The translations under genes were made by a program, and so were the position numbers. From the NCBI GenBank assembly GCA_944320285.1, contig CALUGX010000018.1, positions 1 to 32,366 on the forward strand: a stretch of 32,366 nucleotides of DNA. The letters are read 5' to 3'. The first letter of the stretch is position 1; each line of letters starts with the position of its first letter. This DNA is from an uncultured Prevotella sp. (GTDB taxonomy: Bacteria; Bacteroidota; Bacteroidia; Bacteroidales; Bacteroidaceae). Below, piece by piece: positions 15,643-23,495 of the stretch. The notes below the pieces were generated by a model. It made no database searches. It was given only the letters and a program-made list of their open reading frames with translations, and was not told the DNA's origin.

Positions 15643-16149
15643 ATGGCTTTGATAAAAACAATCAACGGACTTGCCCCGCAATGGGGCAAGGACTGCTATT
15701 TCAGCGAGAACGCCACCATTGTGGGCGAAGTGAAGATGGGCGACGAGTGCTCTGTGTGGTTCAACGCCGTGGTGCGCGGCGACGTGGCACACATCAACAT
15801 CGGCAACCGCGTGAACGTGCAAGACGGCGCTTGCGTGCACGTCACCAACACCACCGGGCCCGTGGAAATTGAAGACGATGTAAGCATCGGGCACAACGCC
15901 ACGGTGCACGCCTGCACGATACGCCGCGGCGCGCTCATCGGTATGGGAGCGACCGTGCTCGACAACGCCGACATAGGCGAGGGTGCTATAGTGGCTGCGG
16001 GGGCTTTGGTGCTGCAAGGCACTAAGATAGGAGCGCACGAAATATGGGGCGGCGTGCCTGCCAAATTCCTGAAAAAGACAAGCCCCGGCCAGGCTGAGAG
16101 CTTCGCCGCGCACTACGTGGATTACTCAAAGTGGTACTTAAAGAGTTAA
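15643..16149 (+). CDS. Gamma-carbonic-anhydrase-like hexapeptide-repeat protein
   Basis: A 168-residue left-handed beta-helix protein of the gamma-class carbonic anhydrase / YrdA / PaaY group, normal length for the family. Hexapeptide repeats run from about residue 20 to 135. The three zinc-ligand histidines are in place: H66 (DGACVHV), H84 and H89 (SIGHNATVHAC). VVRGDVAHINIGNRVNVQDG (43-62) is the usual signature. The terminal helix starts after GVPAKFLK. I start at the ATG at 15643, after the promoter match. The acidic loop of the Methanosarcina Cam enzyme is absent, so activity as a carbonic anhydrase is plausible but unproven; many family members have other or unknown roles. The stop codon lies in a TTAAAGAGTTAAGAG segment of family A. 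Confidence 0.9.
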   Translation: MALIKTINGLAPQWGKDCYFSENATIVGEVKMGDECSVWFNAVVRGDVAHINIGNRVNVQDGACVHVTNTTGPVEIEDDVSIGHNATVHACTIRRGALIGMGATVLDNADIGEGAIVAAGALVLQGTKIGAHEIWGGVPAKFLKKTSPGQAESFAAHYVDYSKWYLKS

Positions 16150-16342
16150 GAGTGATGAATGTCCGCAAAGTTCCCATTCATCAGGAGTTAAAGACATTTG
16201 CCTTGTTGATAAAGTCCACTAAAAAGAGGATTGGGGGATTGAGGACATTCATTTTAAGAGTTAAAAGTTAAGAGTTAAGAAAATATGCCTTGAAGGTTAT
16301 CAGTCCAACAAGGCATATTTTCTTAACTCTTAATTCTTAATT
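16139..16342. repeat. Repeat family A, copy 4: long inverted repeat downstream of the gamma-carbonic-anhydrase-like gene
   Basis: The best part is a 25-bp perfect inverted repeat (16268-16292 with 16309-16333) ending in the core AAAATATGCCTTG / CAAGGCATATTTT, with a 16-nt loop. Outer parts add further imperfect pairing to about 16260-16341. A single arm at 16139-16153 holds the stop codon of the upstream gene. GAGTTAAAGACATTTGCCTT near 16184 matches a segment near 15260. It lies between convergent genes and probably acts as a bidirectional terminator. Confidence 0.82.
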
Positions 16343-18562
16343 TCACAGACTGTATCCTGTCCAGCCGAAGATATCGGTCTGGCAACCTGTGTTGCCTGAG
16401 GTGATGTTGACCGTTGCGCCGGCAGGATTGTCAGGATTAGTGTCGCGGCCAACGTTGGTTGCGCTCTTGGTAACGTTGACTACGGTACCTGCGTCAGCAT
16501 CGTCCTTGCTGTCGGTAAGGTCAACAATGTCCTCTATTTCACCAGAACCAAGTACGAGGGCGTTCTGGATGTCGGCCTTTGCGAGGCGGCGCACCTTGAT
16601 AGCATCCTGCATGGCCTGGGTCGTAGAGAGGTTCTCTATCGTCATGTTCTTGATGGTGAAGTTGGCTTGCGGCGTATGCTCGTGGCCGTTGCCGTCGAGG
16701 TTGCCGTCGGCCTCAACGCCGCGCGGGTCTTCCTCTGAGCTGGTAAAGCCGGCCTCCCAACGCCCGTAGCAGTTAGTCAGCGTGCCGCAATAACCCTGGG
16801 TAAAGTCGAAACAGTCGTCGTCACAGTTCACTGCAAGCAGGTTTGTAACGTTCACAGACCCTCCGAAGAACTCTATGGCGTCGTCGGCACCCTCGGCTAT
16901 ATAAATATTTTCTATCTTAGTGCCGTTGCCTACACCGTTAAGCGTCAGTCCGTTGTGCTCTATGTCGGCATTTGAGCGTGCACCTGAGTAAAGTATGCGG
17001 ACATAAGTCAGCACGCCTGAGTTGTCACCATTGTCATTGCCTCCGTACATCACATTGTTGTCTATCTCCGTAGCGCCCTCGTTAACGCTGCCGGCAGGAC
17101 CTGAAATTACGGCCTTTCCGTTTATAATGATACCGCCCCAATATCCTGCTTCAGCGTCAGCAGCGTCGGCAGTGAATGTGATGGGAGCCTCGGCCGTGCC
17201 TTCGGCGAAAATCTTTCCGCCGCGCTCTACCAAGATGAAGTTAGCAAAACCGTTACGTGCCTTTATCGTCATGCCGGCAGGTATGCGCAGCACGCCGCCG
17301 TCCTTCACGTGCACGGAGCCGTTGATGTAATACTGCACGTCACTGCTCAGCGTCACTTCGCCGGTGATTTCGGTAGGCAGGTCTTCCTCGGCCATTGCGC
17401 TTTCGGGGAACTGGTAGCCCGTCCAAGAGAGAGCGTTGATGTCGGCGCCTGTGTTACCGGCCACGATGTTCACGTCAGCTCCGGCCGGGTTGCCGCTGTT
17501 TGTCAGCTCGTCTACGTTCGTTGCATTGTTGGTAACGTTGACAACAGTGCCCGCGTCGGCCGGGTCTTTGCTGTCAGTGAGGTCCACAAGATTTTCTATC
17601 CGGCCCGAACCAATGACAAGCGCGTTGTTAATTGAGGCTTTGGCGAGACGGCGCACCTTGATTGCGTCCTGCATAGACTGCGTTGCCGAATAGTTGGCGA
17701 TTGTCATGTTGTTGATAGTGAAGTTAGCCTGCGGCGTATGCTCGTGCCCGTTGCCGTCGAGATTTCCGTCGGCCTCAACGCCGCGCGGGTCTTCCTCTGT
17801 GCTGGTGAAGCCTTCTTCCCAAATGCCGTAACAGTTGCTCAGGGTGCCTGAGTAGCCCTGGGTGAAGTCGAAGCAGTCATCGTCGCAGTTTACGGCGAGC
17901 AGGTTTGTGACGTTCACTGTGCCGCCGAAGAACTCAATAGCGTCGTCAGCGCCCTCGGCGATGTATATATTGTTGATGGTTGTCCCGTTACCTACACCGT
18001 TGAGTGTGAGGCCGTTATGCTCGATGTCTGCACTTGAGCGGGCACCGGTGTAAAGCAGTTCCACGTACTCTATAACACCGCTGTTGTCGCTTGCATCGGT
18101 GCCGCCGTAGGGTTGGTTGTTGTCAATCTCCGTAGCACCGACAGTCCCTGCACTCGCTCCCGACAGCGGAGCCTTACCGTTAATGATAAGTCCGCCCCAG
18201 TAGCCGGATGTCGCATTGTCGGCATCGGCGGTGAATATTATGGGCTTGTCAGCCGTTCCGCGTGCATTGATTTTACCTCCCTGGGCCACGAGGATGTACT
18301 TGTCGAAGCCCTGCGCCGCCTTGATTGTGGTTCCGGCAGGTATTTCGAGGGTTGCCCCGTCGGGCACTATCAGTGTGCTTGTAAGGTGATACGTAGTGCC
18401 GGCATCAAGCTTCATTATGCCAGTCACGGTGCCTCCTATCTCCACGGTTGCACCCGATTGACCGCCGCCACCGCCGTTGTCGTCATCGTCGCTGCAAGAT
18501 GTCAAACTCATTGCGCCAATCATGGCGAACATCGCCATCGCGCTCATAAATAACTTTCTCAT
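16343..18562 (-). CDS. Surface lipoprotein with two tandem 354-residue beta-helix-like domains
   Basis: A 739-residue lipoprotein of unrecognised function. The signal peptide ends in SLTSC (C23), and the mature start CSDDDD matches the surface lipoprotein export signal described for Bacteroides (SDDDD). A Gly-rich linker follows. Residues of about 40-383 and 394-737 are two copies of the same domain, exactly 354 residues apart at every landmark I checked: EHNGLTLNGVGNGT, EGADDAIEFFGG, NCDDDCFDFTQGY, EEDPRGVEADGNLDGNGHEH, and WTGY at each end. Repeating short beta-strands with Gly turns and Asn ladders suggest a right-handed beta-helix. The acidic motifs could bind calcium or another ligand. 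It follows the TonB receptor gene by about 60 bp on the same strand, so it is probably the cell-surface partner of that receptor. Confidence 0.85.
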   Translation of the reverse strand: MRKLFMSAMAMFAMIGAMSLTSCSDDDDNGGGGGQSGATVEIGGTVTGIMKLDAGTTYHLTSTLIVPDGATLEIPAGTTIKAAQGFDKYILVAQGGKINARGTADKPIIFTADADNATSGYWGGLIINGKAPLSGASAGTVGATEIDNNQPYGGTDASDNSGVIEYVELLYTGARSSADIEHNGLTLNGVGNGTTINNIYIAEGADDAIEFFGGTVNVTNLLAVNCDDDCFDFTQGYSGTLSNCYGIWEEGFTSTEEDPRGVEADGNLDGNGHEHTPQANFTINNMTIANYSATQSMQDAIKVRRLAKASINNALVIGSGRIENLVDLTDSKDPADAGTVVNVTNNATNVDELTNSGNPAGADVNIVAGNTGADINALSWTGYQFPESAMAEEDLPTEITGEVTLSSDVQYYINGSVHVKDGGVLRIPAGMTIKARNGFANFILVERGGKIFAEGTAEAPITFTADAADAEAGYWGGIIINGKAVISGPAGSVNEGATEIDNNVMYGGNDNGDNSGVLTYVRILYSGARSNADIEHNGLTLNGVGNGTKIENIYIAEGADDAIEFFGGSVNVTNLLAVNCDDDCFDFTQGYCGTLTNCYGRWEAGFTSSEEDPRGVEADGNLDGNGHEHTPQANFTIKNMTIENLSTTQAMQDAIKVRRLAKADIQNALVLGSGEIEDIVDLTDSKDDADAGTVVNVTKSATNVGRDTNPDNPAGATVNITSGNTGCQTDIFGWTGYSL

Positions 18563-18622
18563 GTTGCTAAATAATTAGTTTATGAATTGTTAATATGTCC
18601 TTTATCGCTTACCTATTGGTTA

Positions 18623-21364
18623 TTAAAGATTGTATGACAGTCCGAGGCTGAAGTCCAGGCCTTTCTTGTATTTGCTTAACACCACTTCCTTGTTGTCGGC
18701 GTTGCCCTTGCGCGTCAGCTGGTGGGAAGAGTCGAGCAAGTTGCGCGCCTTAAGGCTTATTGCGAAGTGCTTGCCGAGCTGCGCCGACGCCACGAAATCA
18801 AGCGTCGGGATACCGTTCTCGATGATGTCTTGATAGCCTTCGGTGCCGATTGTGTAGATACGGTCGCTGAAATAATTGAACACCAAGGCCGCTGTGAACG
18901 AATTGCCGGCCGTCCTGTAGAGGTAGTTAAGGTCTGCATTTACTATCCAGGGGGCAGCTCCTTCAAGCTGCGAGCCTGTCGGGTCGGTTGCCAAGGGCAC
19001 CTTTGCACAGGTGTAGGTGTAAGCTCCGTTCACTCCGAAACTCAACCGGCTGAGCCCGTCGTTTTGCAACCGGCGCGAGAATATGTGCTTTTTCAGTTCC
19101 ACTTCCACTCCTACCGCAGTGGCATGGTCGGCTATATTCTCGTATGAAAGGAAGCCTCCCGCACTGGCTATTTCTATCCTCGAAATGGGCCGTTTGATGT
19201 ATTTGTAGAAGCCGGTGACGGAGAACAGCTCGGAGGGAGATATGTACCAGTCCCACTTAAGGTCGAAGTTGTAGTTGTCAGAGGGTTTCAAGTCGGGATT
19301 ACCTTGGCTGTTGAAGCTGACGCTTACATATCTGAACGGCGATATTTCTTTTGACTGCGGCAGGGTGTAAGTCTTGCTTGCGGCGAAGCGCAAGGCGTGC
19401 TTTTCGTTGAGACTGTAGCGCAGATTGATGCTCGGCAGGAAGTAAGACTTGTCTATTTCCTGGCTTCCCTTGCTGCCGCCGCGGTTCACGTTATAGTCAA
19501 CATTGAGGCTCACGGCGTCGTATTTCAGACCGAGGTTGGCAATGAAGTGCGGCGTGAACTGGTATGTGGCCTCAGCGTAGGCCGAGTGGATGTTCTTCTT
19601 CACCGTGTATTTGTCTATGTTGCGGTCAAGTTGGAACATCCCTGCGGCGTAGTTATCCTGATTGTAATATTCGTCGAAACGCACGTCGGAGATGTCAAAC
19701 GGAGTCTGTCTCACCACGGCCATGTCGTACTCCACTGCGTCGAAACCGTCGTCAACGATGCGCCCGATGTATCCTATCTTGACGTTGGAGAGCTGCTCGT
19801 ACTTGTCGCTCAGTTTGTAAGTGAGGGCGGCACGCAGGTTGAGGTCCTTGCCGTCAAGCTCAGAGAAGTAACGCTGCTGCACGCCGGTACCCTTCATCGG
19901 CACATATCCGTCAGAGGTTTTCACCAAGTTATTGATGCGGCGGTCGGGCTCGTTGCCACTTATTATGTTGTAAGACGCGCCCGCGTCAAGGCCGAACCGA
20001 TTGCCGAGCTGCCACTTCGTGTCGAGCTGGTTGACAATGAGCATATTGTCGTTCACCTGCTGACGGCGCATGAAACCTTCGTAAGTGTCTGACGACTGAT
20101 ATTCGGAGTCCATTCCGAGATAGTCGCCAACGCTTTCTTTCGTCGAGTGAACGAGCATGAAGTTGTACGCTATGCGGTGTTTGCGGGCGTGCCGGTACTC
20201 AACGTTGGCCATCGCCAACTGACTTGTTTCCGCCTGTGAAATGTCGCCCGTCATGTCCTGCGAGAGCGTGCCGCTGGTCGTTGAGTTACGCACCTCCTCG
20301 GTGTAATGGGTGTAATTCTTATTGTGCGACGCCACGATGTAGAACGACAGGGGGTTGCCACCGATGTCAAACTTCTTTCCGCCCGAAACCGAATAGCTCT
20401 GATTTACCTGCAAACTTTGCTTCGAGGGGTCGAGCGAATTGGCAAAGCCGTATTTATCAAGATTTGTACCGGGCTGCGACTTGTCAGCAAAGCCGAAGGC
20501 GTTAACACCGTCTAAGCGCATGAAGTCTGACGTAAACGTATTGGTATTGAAGCCGCCCGACACGCTGACGCCCAGCTTGTAGTCGCCCGTAAGCTCCTTC
20601 GACGTTATGTTAATGTCAGCCCCGGCAGCGTCGGCGGGCGTACCGCCGTGGAATGCCTTGTTCACCTCAATCGACTGGATGACGTCCGTTGAGAAGAAGT
20701 CAAGAGCGATGTTCTTATACTCCGGGTCTTCCGAAGGCAGCGGATAGCGGTTAAGGGTGGTGATGTTGTAACGGTCGCCGAGGCCGCGCACAAAGACGTT
20801 TTTCACCCCTTCCTGCTTGGATATGCCCGAAACCTTGGCAACAGCAGCCTGCGCGTCGCTCACGCCCTTGCGCGAAAGCTCCTGCGCCCCGATGGTTTGC
20901 ACAGCCACAATAGACTGTTTCTGTTCCATCATTGTGACGTTTTCCGACTCGCGGTTGGCCTTGGCCACCACCTCAACGCCGGCCAACTGGCGCTCGTCGG
21001 CCACCAATTCAAAGTCGAGCGTCATTGCCTTACCGTCTTCAATCTTTACCTGACGCTTCACCGCCGTCTTATATCCTACATATTTAATCTCAATGTCATA
21101 GATACCGTCACGCAGCCCGGAGAGGCTGAAGTTGCCGTCAATGTCGCTCACAGCGGCAATGTCGCTGCCCACCACATGCACCGTGGCACCAATAAGAGGC
21201 TCCTTCGACTGGCGGTCTTTCACGCAGCCCTTCAAGTCAACGTCAACATCGTTGACGCCTGCACCTGCCACGGGCGTCACCACAAACGACATACAAGCCG
21301 CCGCGCACAGCAAACGCCTCAATGCTCCCGTAACAAGATTGGTAGTCTGTAATCTTTTCTCCAT
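18623..21364 (-). CDS. TonB-dependent outer-membrane receptor with N-terminal carboxypeptidase-regulatory-like domain
   Basis: A 913-residue outer-membrane active transporter. The signal peptide ends near residue 35 (VAGAG). A CarboxypepD_reg-like domain (about 44-125) has the familiar PLIGATVHVVGS and VSDIDGNFSLSGL stretches. The plug domain (about 140-260) includes VRGLGDRYNITTLNRYPLPS and FHGGTPADAAGADINITSKE. The beta-barrel occupies the rest and ends in FSLGLSYNL with no sorting tail. It is shorter than typical SusC proteins and lacks a SusD partner; instead it is followed by the duplicated lipoprotein gene. The plug sequence is of the type found beside such lipoproteins rather than among classical siderophore receptors; this placement is inference. 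Its substrate is unknown. A promoter match lies about 25 bp upstream. Confidence 0.92.
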   Translation of the reverse strand: MEKRLQTTNLVTGALRRLLCAAACMSFVVTPVAGAGVNDVDVDLKGCVKDRQSKEPLIGATVHVVGSDIAAVSDIDGNFSLSGLRDGIYDIEIKYVGYKTAVKRQVKIEDGKAMTLDFELVADERQLAGVEVVAKANRESENVTMMEQKQSIVAVQTIGAQELSRKGVSDAQAAVAKVSGISKQEGVKNVFVRGLGDRYNITTLNRYPLPSEDPEYKNIALDFFSTDVIQSIEVNKAFHGGTPADAAGADINITSKELTGDYKLGVSVSGGFNTNTFTSDFMRLDGVNAFGFADKSQPGTNLDKYGFANSLDPSKQSLQVNQSYSVSGGKKFDIGGNPLSFYIVASHNKNYTHYTEEVRNSTTSGTLSQDMTGDISQAETSQLAMANVEYRHARKHRIAYNFMLVHSTKESVGDYLGMDSEYQSSDTYEGFMRRQQVNDNMLIVNQLDTKWQLGNRFGLDAGASYNIISGNEPDRRINNLVKTSDGYVPMKGTGVQQRYFSELDGKDLNLRAALTYKLSDKYEQLSNVKIGYIGRIVDDGFDAVEYDMAVVRQTPFDISDVRFDEYYNQDNYAAGMFQLDRNIDKYTVKKNIHSAYAEATYQFTPHFIANLGLKYDAVSLNVDYNVNRGGSKGSQEIDKSYFLPSINLRYSLNEKHALRFAASKTYTLPQSKEISPFRYVSVSFNSQGNPDLKPSDNYNFDLKWDWYISPSELFSVTGFYKYIKRPISRIEIASAGGFLSYENIADHATAVGVEVELKKHIFSRRLQNDGLSRLSFGVNGAYTYTCAKVPLATDPTGSQLEGAAPWIVNADLNYLYRTAGNSFTAALVFNYFSDRIYTIGTEGYQDIIENGIPTLDFVASAQLGKHFAISLKARNLLDSSHQLTRKGNADNKEVVLSKYKKGLDFSLGLSYNL

Positions 21365-21388
21365 AAATTCATCTTAAATTTCACGCTG

Positions 21389-21396
21389 CAAAAGTA
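21389..21396 (-). promoter_or_regulatory. Candidate promoter of the TonB receptor operon
   Basis: The minus strand reads TACTTTTG then C, matching TAnnTTTG, with a leader of about 20 nt. A TTTG (21411-21414 complement) lies 14 nt upstream, closer than the usual 19. Confidence 0.5.
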
Positions 21397-21630
21397 GACA
21401 ATGCGTATTGCAAAGACATTGCCCGGCGGTTATGAAGAATTGACAATACCGTTTCAACAGTCGTCACGAGTTATACAAGAAACATCCAAAATTGATACAA
21501 ACGGATTACGATGGCGCAACAGCCTGAAATCAATTACCAATTAAGTACGGGTACATTAATATATAAAGAAAAACACCATTTACAAGCCCTTCCATACAAG
21601 CGCGTAACCTACTGATAATCAACAGCTTTA

Positions 21631-21664
21631 CAAAAGGGCACATTTTAGCGTGCAAAAGATGCCC
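21631..21664. repeat. Repeat family C, copy 3 (reduced)
   Basis: CAAAAGGGCACATTTT is followed by AGCGTGCAAAAGATGCCC; GGGCA (21636-21640) pairs with TGCCC (21660-21664) and the T run with the A run. The neighbouring GACACCTTTCGCAAAACG up to about 21700 also resembles family parts. Confidence 0.65.
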
Positions 21665-21767
21665 AAACGCAATGCAAAAAGACACCTTTCGCAAAACGTT
21701 TTGGCACCAACGGGGAATACATCTTCAAGTGAAGCGGATGATTGACAACATCAATCCCGCCGCCGTA

Positions 21768-21808
21768 AAACAAACAAGGGAGGCAAGATGCAACGATCTT
21801 ACCTCCCT
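21768..21808 (-). terminator. Terminator of the DUF2795 gene
   Basis: AGGGAGGCAAGAT (21777-21789) pairs with ATCTTACCTCCCT (21796-21808), one mismatch, 6-nt loop. On the minus strand the stem is followed by TTGTTTGTTTT. Confidence 0.8.
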
Positions 21809-21850
21809 ATTGGTCTCAACAGCTACAGCTGATTTACTTCTGTTTCTGGC

Positions 21851-22072
21851 TTAATACTCGTCCTCGTTGAACAAGAAATCCTCTTTCGTGGGATAGTCTG
21901 GCCATATATCCTCGATGCTTTCATACACATCGCCCTCGTCTTCTATCTCCTGTAAGTTTTCCAGCACTTCAAGGGGTGCGCCCGAACGGATGGCATAGTC
22001 AATCAGCTCGTCCTTCGTAGCGGGCCACGGCGCGTCTTCGAGTTTTGAAGCCAATTCAAGTGTCCAATACAT
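21851..22072 (-). CDS. Small DUF2795-family protein
   Basis: A 73-residue acidic cytoplasmic protein that is very strongly conserved across Bacteroidales; I recognise MYWTLELASKLEDAPWPATK and EDIWPDYPTKEDFLFNEDEY as characteristic. The DUF2795 core (about 10-45) with the WPATKDELIDYAIRSGAP segment is predicted helical. No catalytic residues, signal peptide or membrane segment are visible. Its function is unknown. It has its own promoter, with a TTG 19 nt before a full -7 box, and its own terminator, so it is probably transcribed as a separate unit downstream of the adenosyltransferase gene. The strong conservation and private transcription unit suggest a housekeeping or regulatory role, which is inference only. 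Confidence 0.92.
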   Translation of the reverse strand: MYWTLELASKLEDAPWPATKDELIDYAIRSGAPLEVLENLQEIEDEGDVYESIEDIWPDYPTKEDFLFNEDEY

Positions 22073-22108
22073 AACCGATAAATTTTTAAGTGTTTTTTAA
22101 TCAGACGC

Positions 22109-22138
22109 AAAAGTAATATATTTTTTCTTATTTGCAAG
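22109..22138 (-). promoter_or_regulatory. Promoter of the DUF2795 gene
   Basis: On the minus strand TTG (22136-22138) is followed after 19 nt by TACTTTTG (22109-22116). Spacing and both boxes fit the Bacteroidetes consensus. It overlaps the last codons of the upstream adenosyltransferase gene. The leader is about 30 nt. Confidence 0.7.
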
Positions 22139-22691
22139 ATTTCTGCCATGTTTTTTCTCTCACACCGTCAATAAAGTTTAATTTGCGCGCCAACACAAAC
22201 AGATAGTCACTCAGGCGGTTCATGTATTGCAGCACTTCGGGGTCGAGCTCTGTGGTTTCGGCCAAGAAAAATATGCGCCGCTCGGCGCGTCGGCACACCG
22301 TGCGGCAGACGTGTGCGTAAGCCGCCGTGTGCGAACCTCCGGGCAGGATAAAGCCTGTCTGCTGCGGTATCTCGGAGAGAATCTTGTCGATTTCCAGCTC
22401 AAGGGCTTCCACTTCGGCAGGATCAAGCGTGTACGACGGGGCCAGCTGCGTCTTCGTTTTGTCGGTGGCGAGATAAGAGCACACGGTAAACAAGTCGCGC
22501 TGTATGCGATAGATGACGTTCTTGTCCGGGCCGTCTTTCATGAACGATGCCAACAGACCGAGGTTTGCGCTAAGCTCATCCACCGTGCCGTAAGCCTCTA
22601 TGCGCGAATTTGTCTTCTTCACCCTGACGCCTCCCACCAAGCTGGTGGTGCCCTCATCGCCCGTCTTTGTATATACCTTCGTTATTTTCAT
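22128..22691 (-). CDS. Cob(I)alamin adenosyltransferase, PduO type
   Basis: A 187-residue cytoplasmic enzyme that transfers the adenosyl group of ATP to cob(I)alamin, making coenzyme B12. The ATP-binding N-terminal loop YTKTGDEGTTSL (7-18) is intact, as are RIEAYGTVDELSANLG (30-45), CRRAERRI (133-140, with the catalytic arginine and glutamate region) and YMNRLSDYLFVLAR (156-169). Length is normal for the PduO/MMAB class. It starts 12 bp after the end of the gene at 22704-23288 and is clearly cotranscribed with it. In Bacteroidales the cofactor is mainly used by methylmalonyl-CoA mutase, which is not in this window. No cobalamin riboswitch is visible upstream. Confidence 0.95.
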   Translation of the reverse strand: MKITKVYTKTGDEGTTSLVGGVRVKKTNSRIEAYGTVDELSANLGLLASFMKDGPDKNVIYRIQRDLFTVCSYLATDKTKTQLAPSYTLDPAEVEALELEIDKILSEIPQQTGFILPGGSHTAAYAHVCRTVCRRAERRIFFLAETTELDPEVLQYMNRLSDYLFVLARKLNFIDGVREKTWQKSCK

Positions 22692-22703
22692 AGTCGTAAA
22701 CGG

Positions 22704-23288
22704 TTAAAAGTTTATAATGTAATTCTGTTTGTAACGCTTCTTGTCAAAGCACACAAGGCCGCACCAATAGAGGTCGAACGTAACCACGCCTTGCCGCCCG
22801 GCCACCACCTTGCGCCACAACCGGCGCATGGGCTTGCTGCCGTGGATGCCGATGAGCACCGCCACTGAGCCGTCTGAGGCACCGTCCGCCACAGCGCGGT
22901 AAACACCGCCGAAATCTCCGCACGGCGCAATGACGGCCATAAACGCCCTTCCACCGGCCTGCGCCACGCACTCATCTGCGCCAACGGACAGCCGCGTCCG
23001 CCGGCATCCGGCCTGTATATACGCGCCGAACATCGCGGCATCAACACCATGCAACAAGGCGGCGGCAGGCTGCACACGGTTAGCCAGACGCAGGCACAGC
23101 TCCAAGAGCTTGCGCCCAACGCCGCCCGTCTGCGGATATTCGCGGCGCAACGGCCCGTAAGCGTAATACGGCCAATGTTCGTTGATGACATAACGCACCA
23201 TATCGTAAGCCCACGGCGACTGTACCCCGAAGCCCCGGCAGCGGTGAATCCGCCCCAACCAAACAAGTATCCGTCTTATGCGCGTCAT
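22704..23288 (-). CDS. Conserved Bacteroidetes protein of unknown function (GFGVQSP family)
   Basis: A 194-residue protein. The N-terminal segment RCRGFGVQSPWAYDMVRYVI (17-36) followed by NEHWPYYAY is the hallmark of a conserved Bacteroidetes family related to GFGIHSPF-type proteins that are sometimes annotated as SAM-dependent methyltransferase-like; I do not see a clear SAM-binding glycine motif here. The rest is Ala/Arg/Gly-rich and ends in FDLYWCGLVCFDKKRYKQNY, a segment also typical of that group. No signal peptide or membrane helix is evident. It is the first gene of an operon with the cob(I)alamin adenosyltransferase gene. The best promoter (23294-23324) lies only a few bases before the ATG. 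Overlapping frames on both strands are long because of the GC-rich composition, but the family motif supports this frame. Confidence 0.75.
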   Translation of the reverse strand: MTRIRRILVWLGRIHRCRGFGVQSPWAYDMVRYVINEHWPYYAYGPLRREYPQTGGVGRKLLELCLRLANRVQPAAALLHGVDAAMFGAYIQAGCRRTRLSVGADECVAQAGGRAFMAVIAPCGDFGGVYRAVADGASDGSVAVLIGIHGSKPMRRLWRKVVAGRQGVVTFDLYWCGLVCFDKKRYKQNYIINF

Positions 23289-23293
23289 TTATG

Positions 23294-23324
23294 CAAAGAT
23301 AGTGCAAGTTGAGCGAAATGCAAA
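23294..23324 (-). promoter_or_regulatory. Promoter E1 of the GFGVQSP-adenosyltransferase operon
   Basis: On the minus strand TTTG (23321-23324), exactly 19 nt, then TATCTTTG (23294-23301): a perfect Bacteroidetes promoter. It is part of a repeat of about 50 bp (23292-23341). The predicted start almost coincides with the ATG at 23288. Confidence 0.8.
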
Positions 23325-23381
23325 ATAAAAGTAAGTGAAACGGACTTTTATTTTCATTTCCGAGACGAAGCCTATCTTATC

Positions 23382-23412
23382 CAAAGATAAGGCAAATCAA
23401 GCGAAACACAAA
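23382..23412 (-). promoter_or_regulatory. Promoter E2, second copy of the promoter repeat
   Basis: On the minus strand TTTG (23409-23412), 19 nt, then TATCTTTG (23382-23389). It lies 88 bp upstream of E1, facing the same way. The surrounding repeat spans about 23381-23429. Confidence 0.7.
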
Positions 23413-23452
23413 ACAAAAGCGAATGAAACATACTTTTGCACATGACTGTCAT

Positions 23453-23484
23453 AAAAAAACACCGTCAAGTTCTAACTTGACGGT
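23453..23484 (-). terminator. Second terminator downstream of the secreted protein gene
   Basis: ACCGTCAAGT (23461-23470) pairs perfectly with ACTTGACGGT (23475-23484), 4-nt loop. On the minus strand it is followed by GTTTTTTTAT. Confidence 0.85.
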
Positions 23485-23495
23485 AGCTATGAGCT

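Larger units (their letters stand above)
21365..21850. other. Intergenic region upstream of the TonB receptor gene
   Basis: About 485 bp. It contains the receptor promoter at 21389-21396, a family C repeat near 21631-21664, and the terminator of the DUF2795 gene at 21768-21808. I see no gene and no recognisable cobalamin or other riboswitch. Confidence 0.65.
23292..23429 (-). repeat. Repeat family E, copies 1 and 2 (promoter-bearing direct repeats)
   Basis: Copies at 23292-23341 and 23381-23429 share, on the minus strand, GTTTCA, then a T-rich stretch, TTTTG, a CGC near the middle of the spacer, TTGC, and TATCTTTG, at the same spacings. A third copy lies at 32040-32089. Confidence 0.75.

Noticed and set aside
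21365-21630. Possible cobalamin or other riboswitch upstream of the TonB receptor gene
   Set aside because: The promoter match lies about 25 bp before the start codon, leaving no room, and no B12-box-like sequence is seen.
22712-23266. Alternative minus-strand frame overlapping the GFGVQSP-family gene
   Set aside because: The other frame carries the conserved family motif, a perfect promoter and 12-bp spacing to the next gene; this one has neither motif nor start context.
23461-23484. Short palindrome considered as an operator
   Set aside because: Perfect stem with 4-nt loop followed by seven T on the minus strand fits a terminator better.
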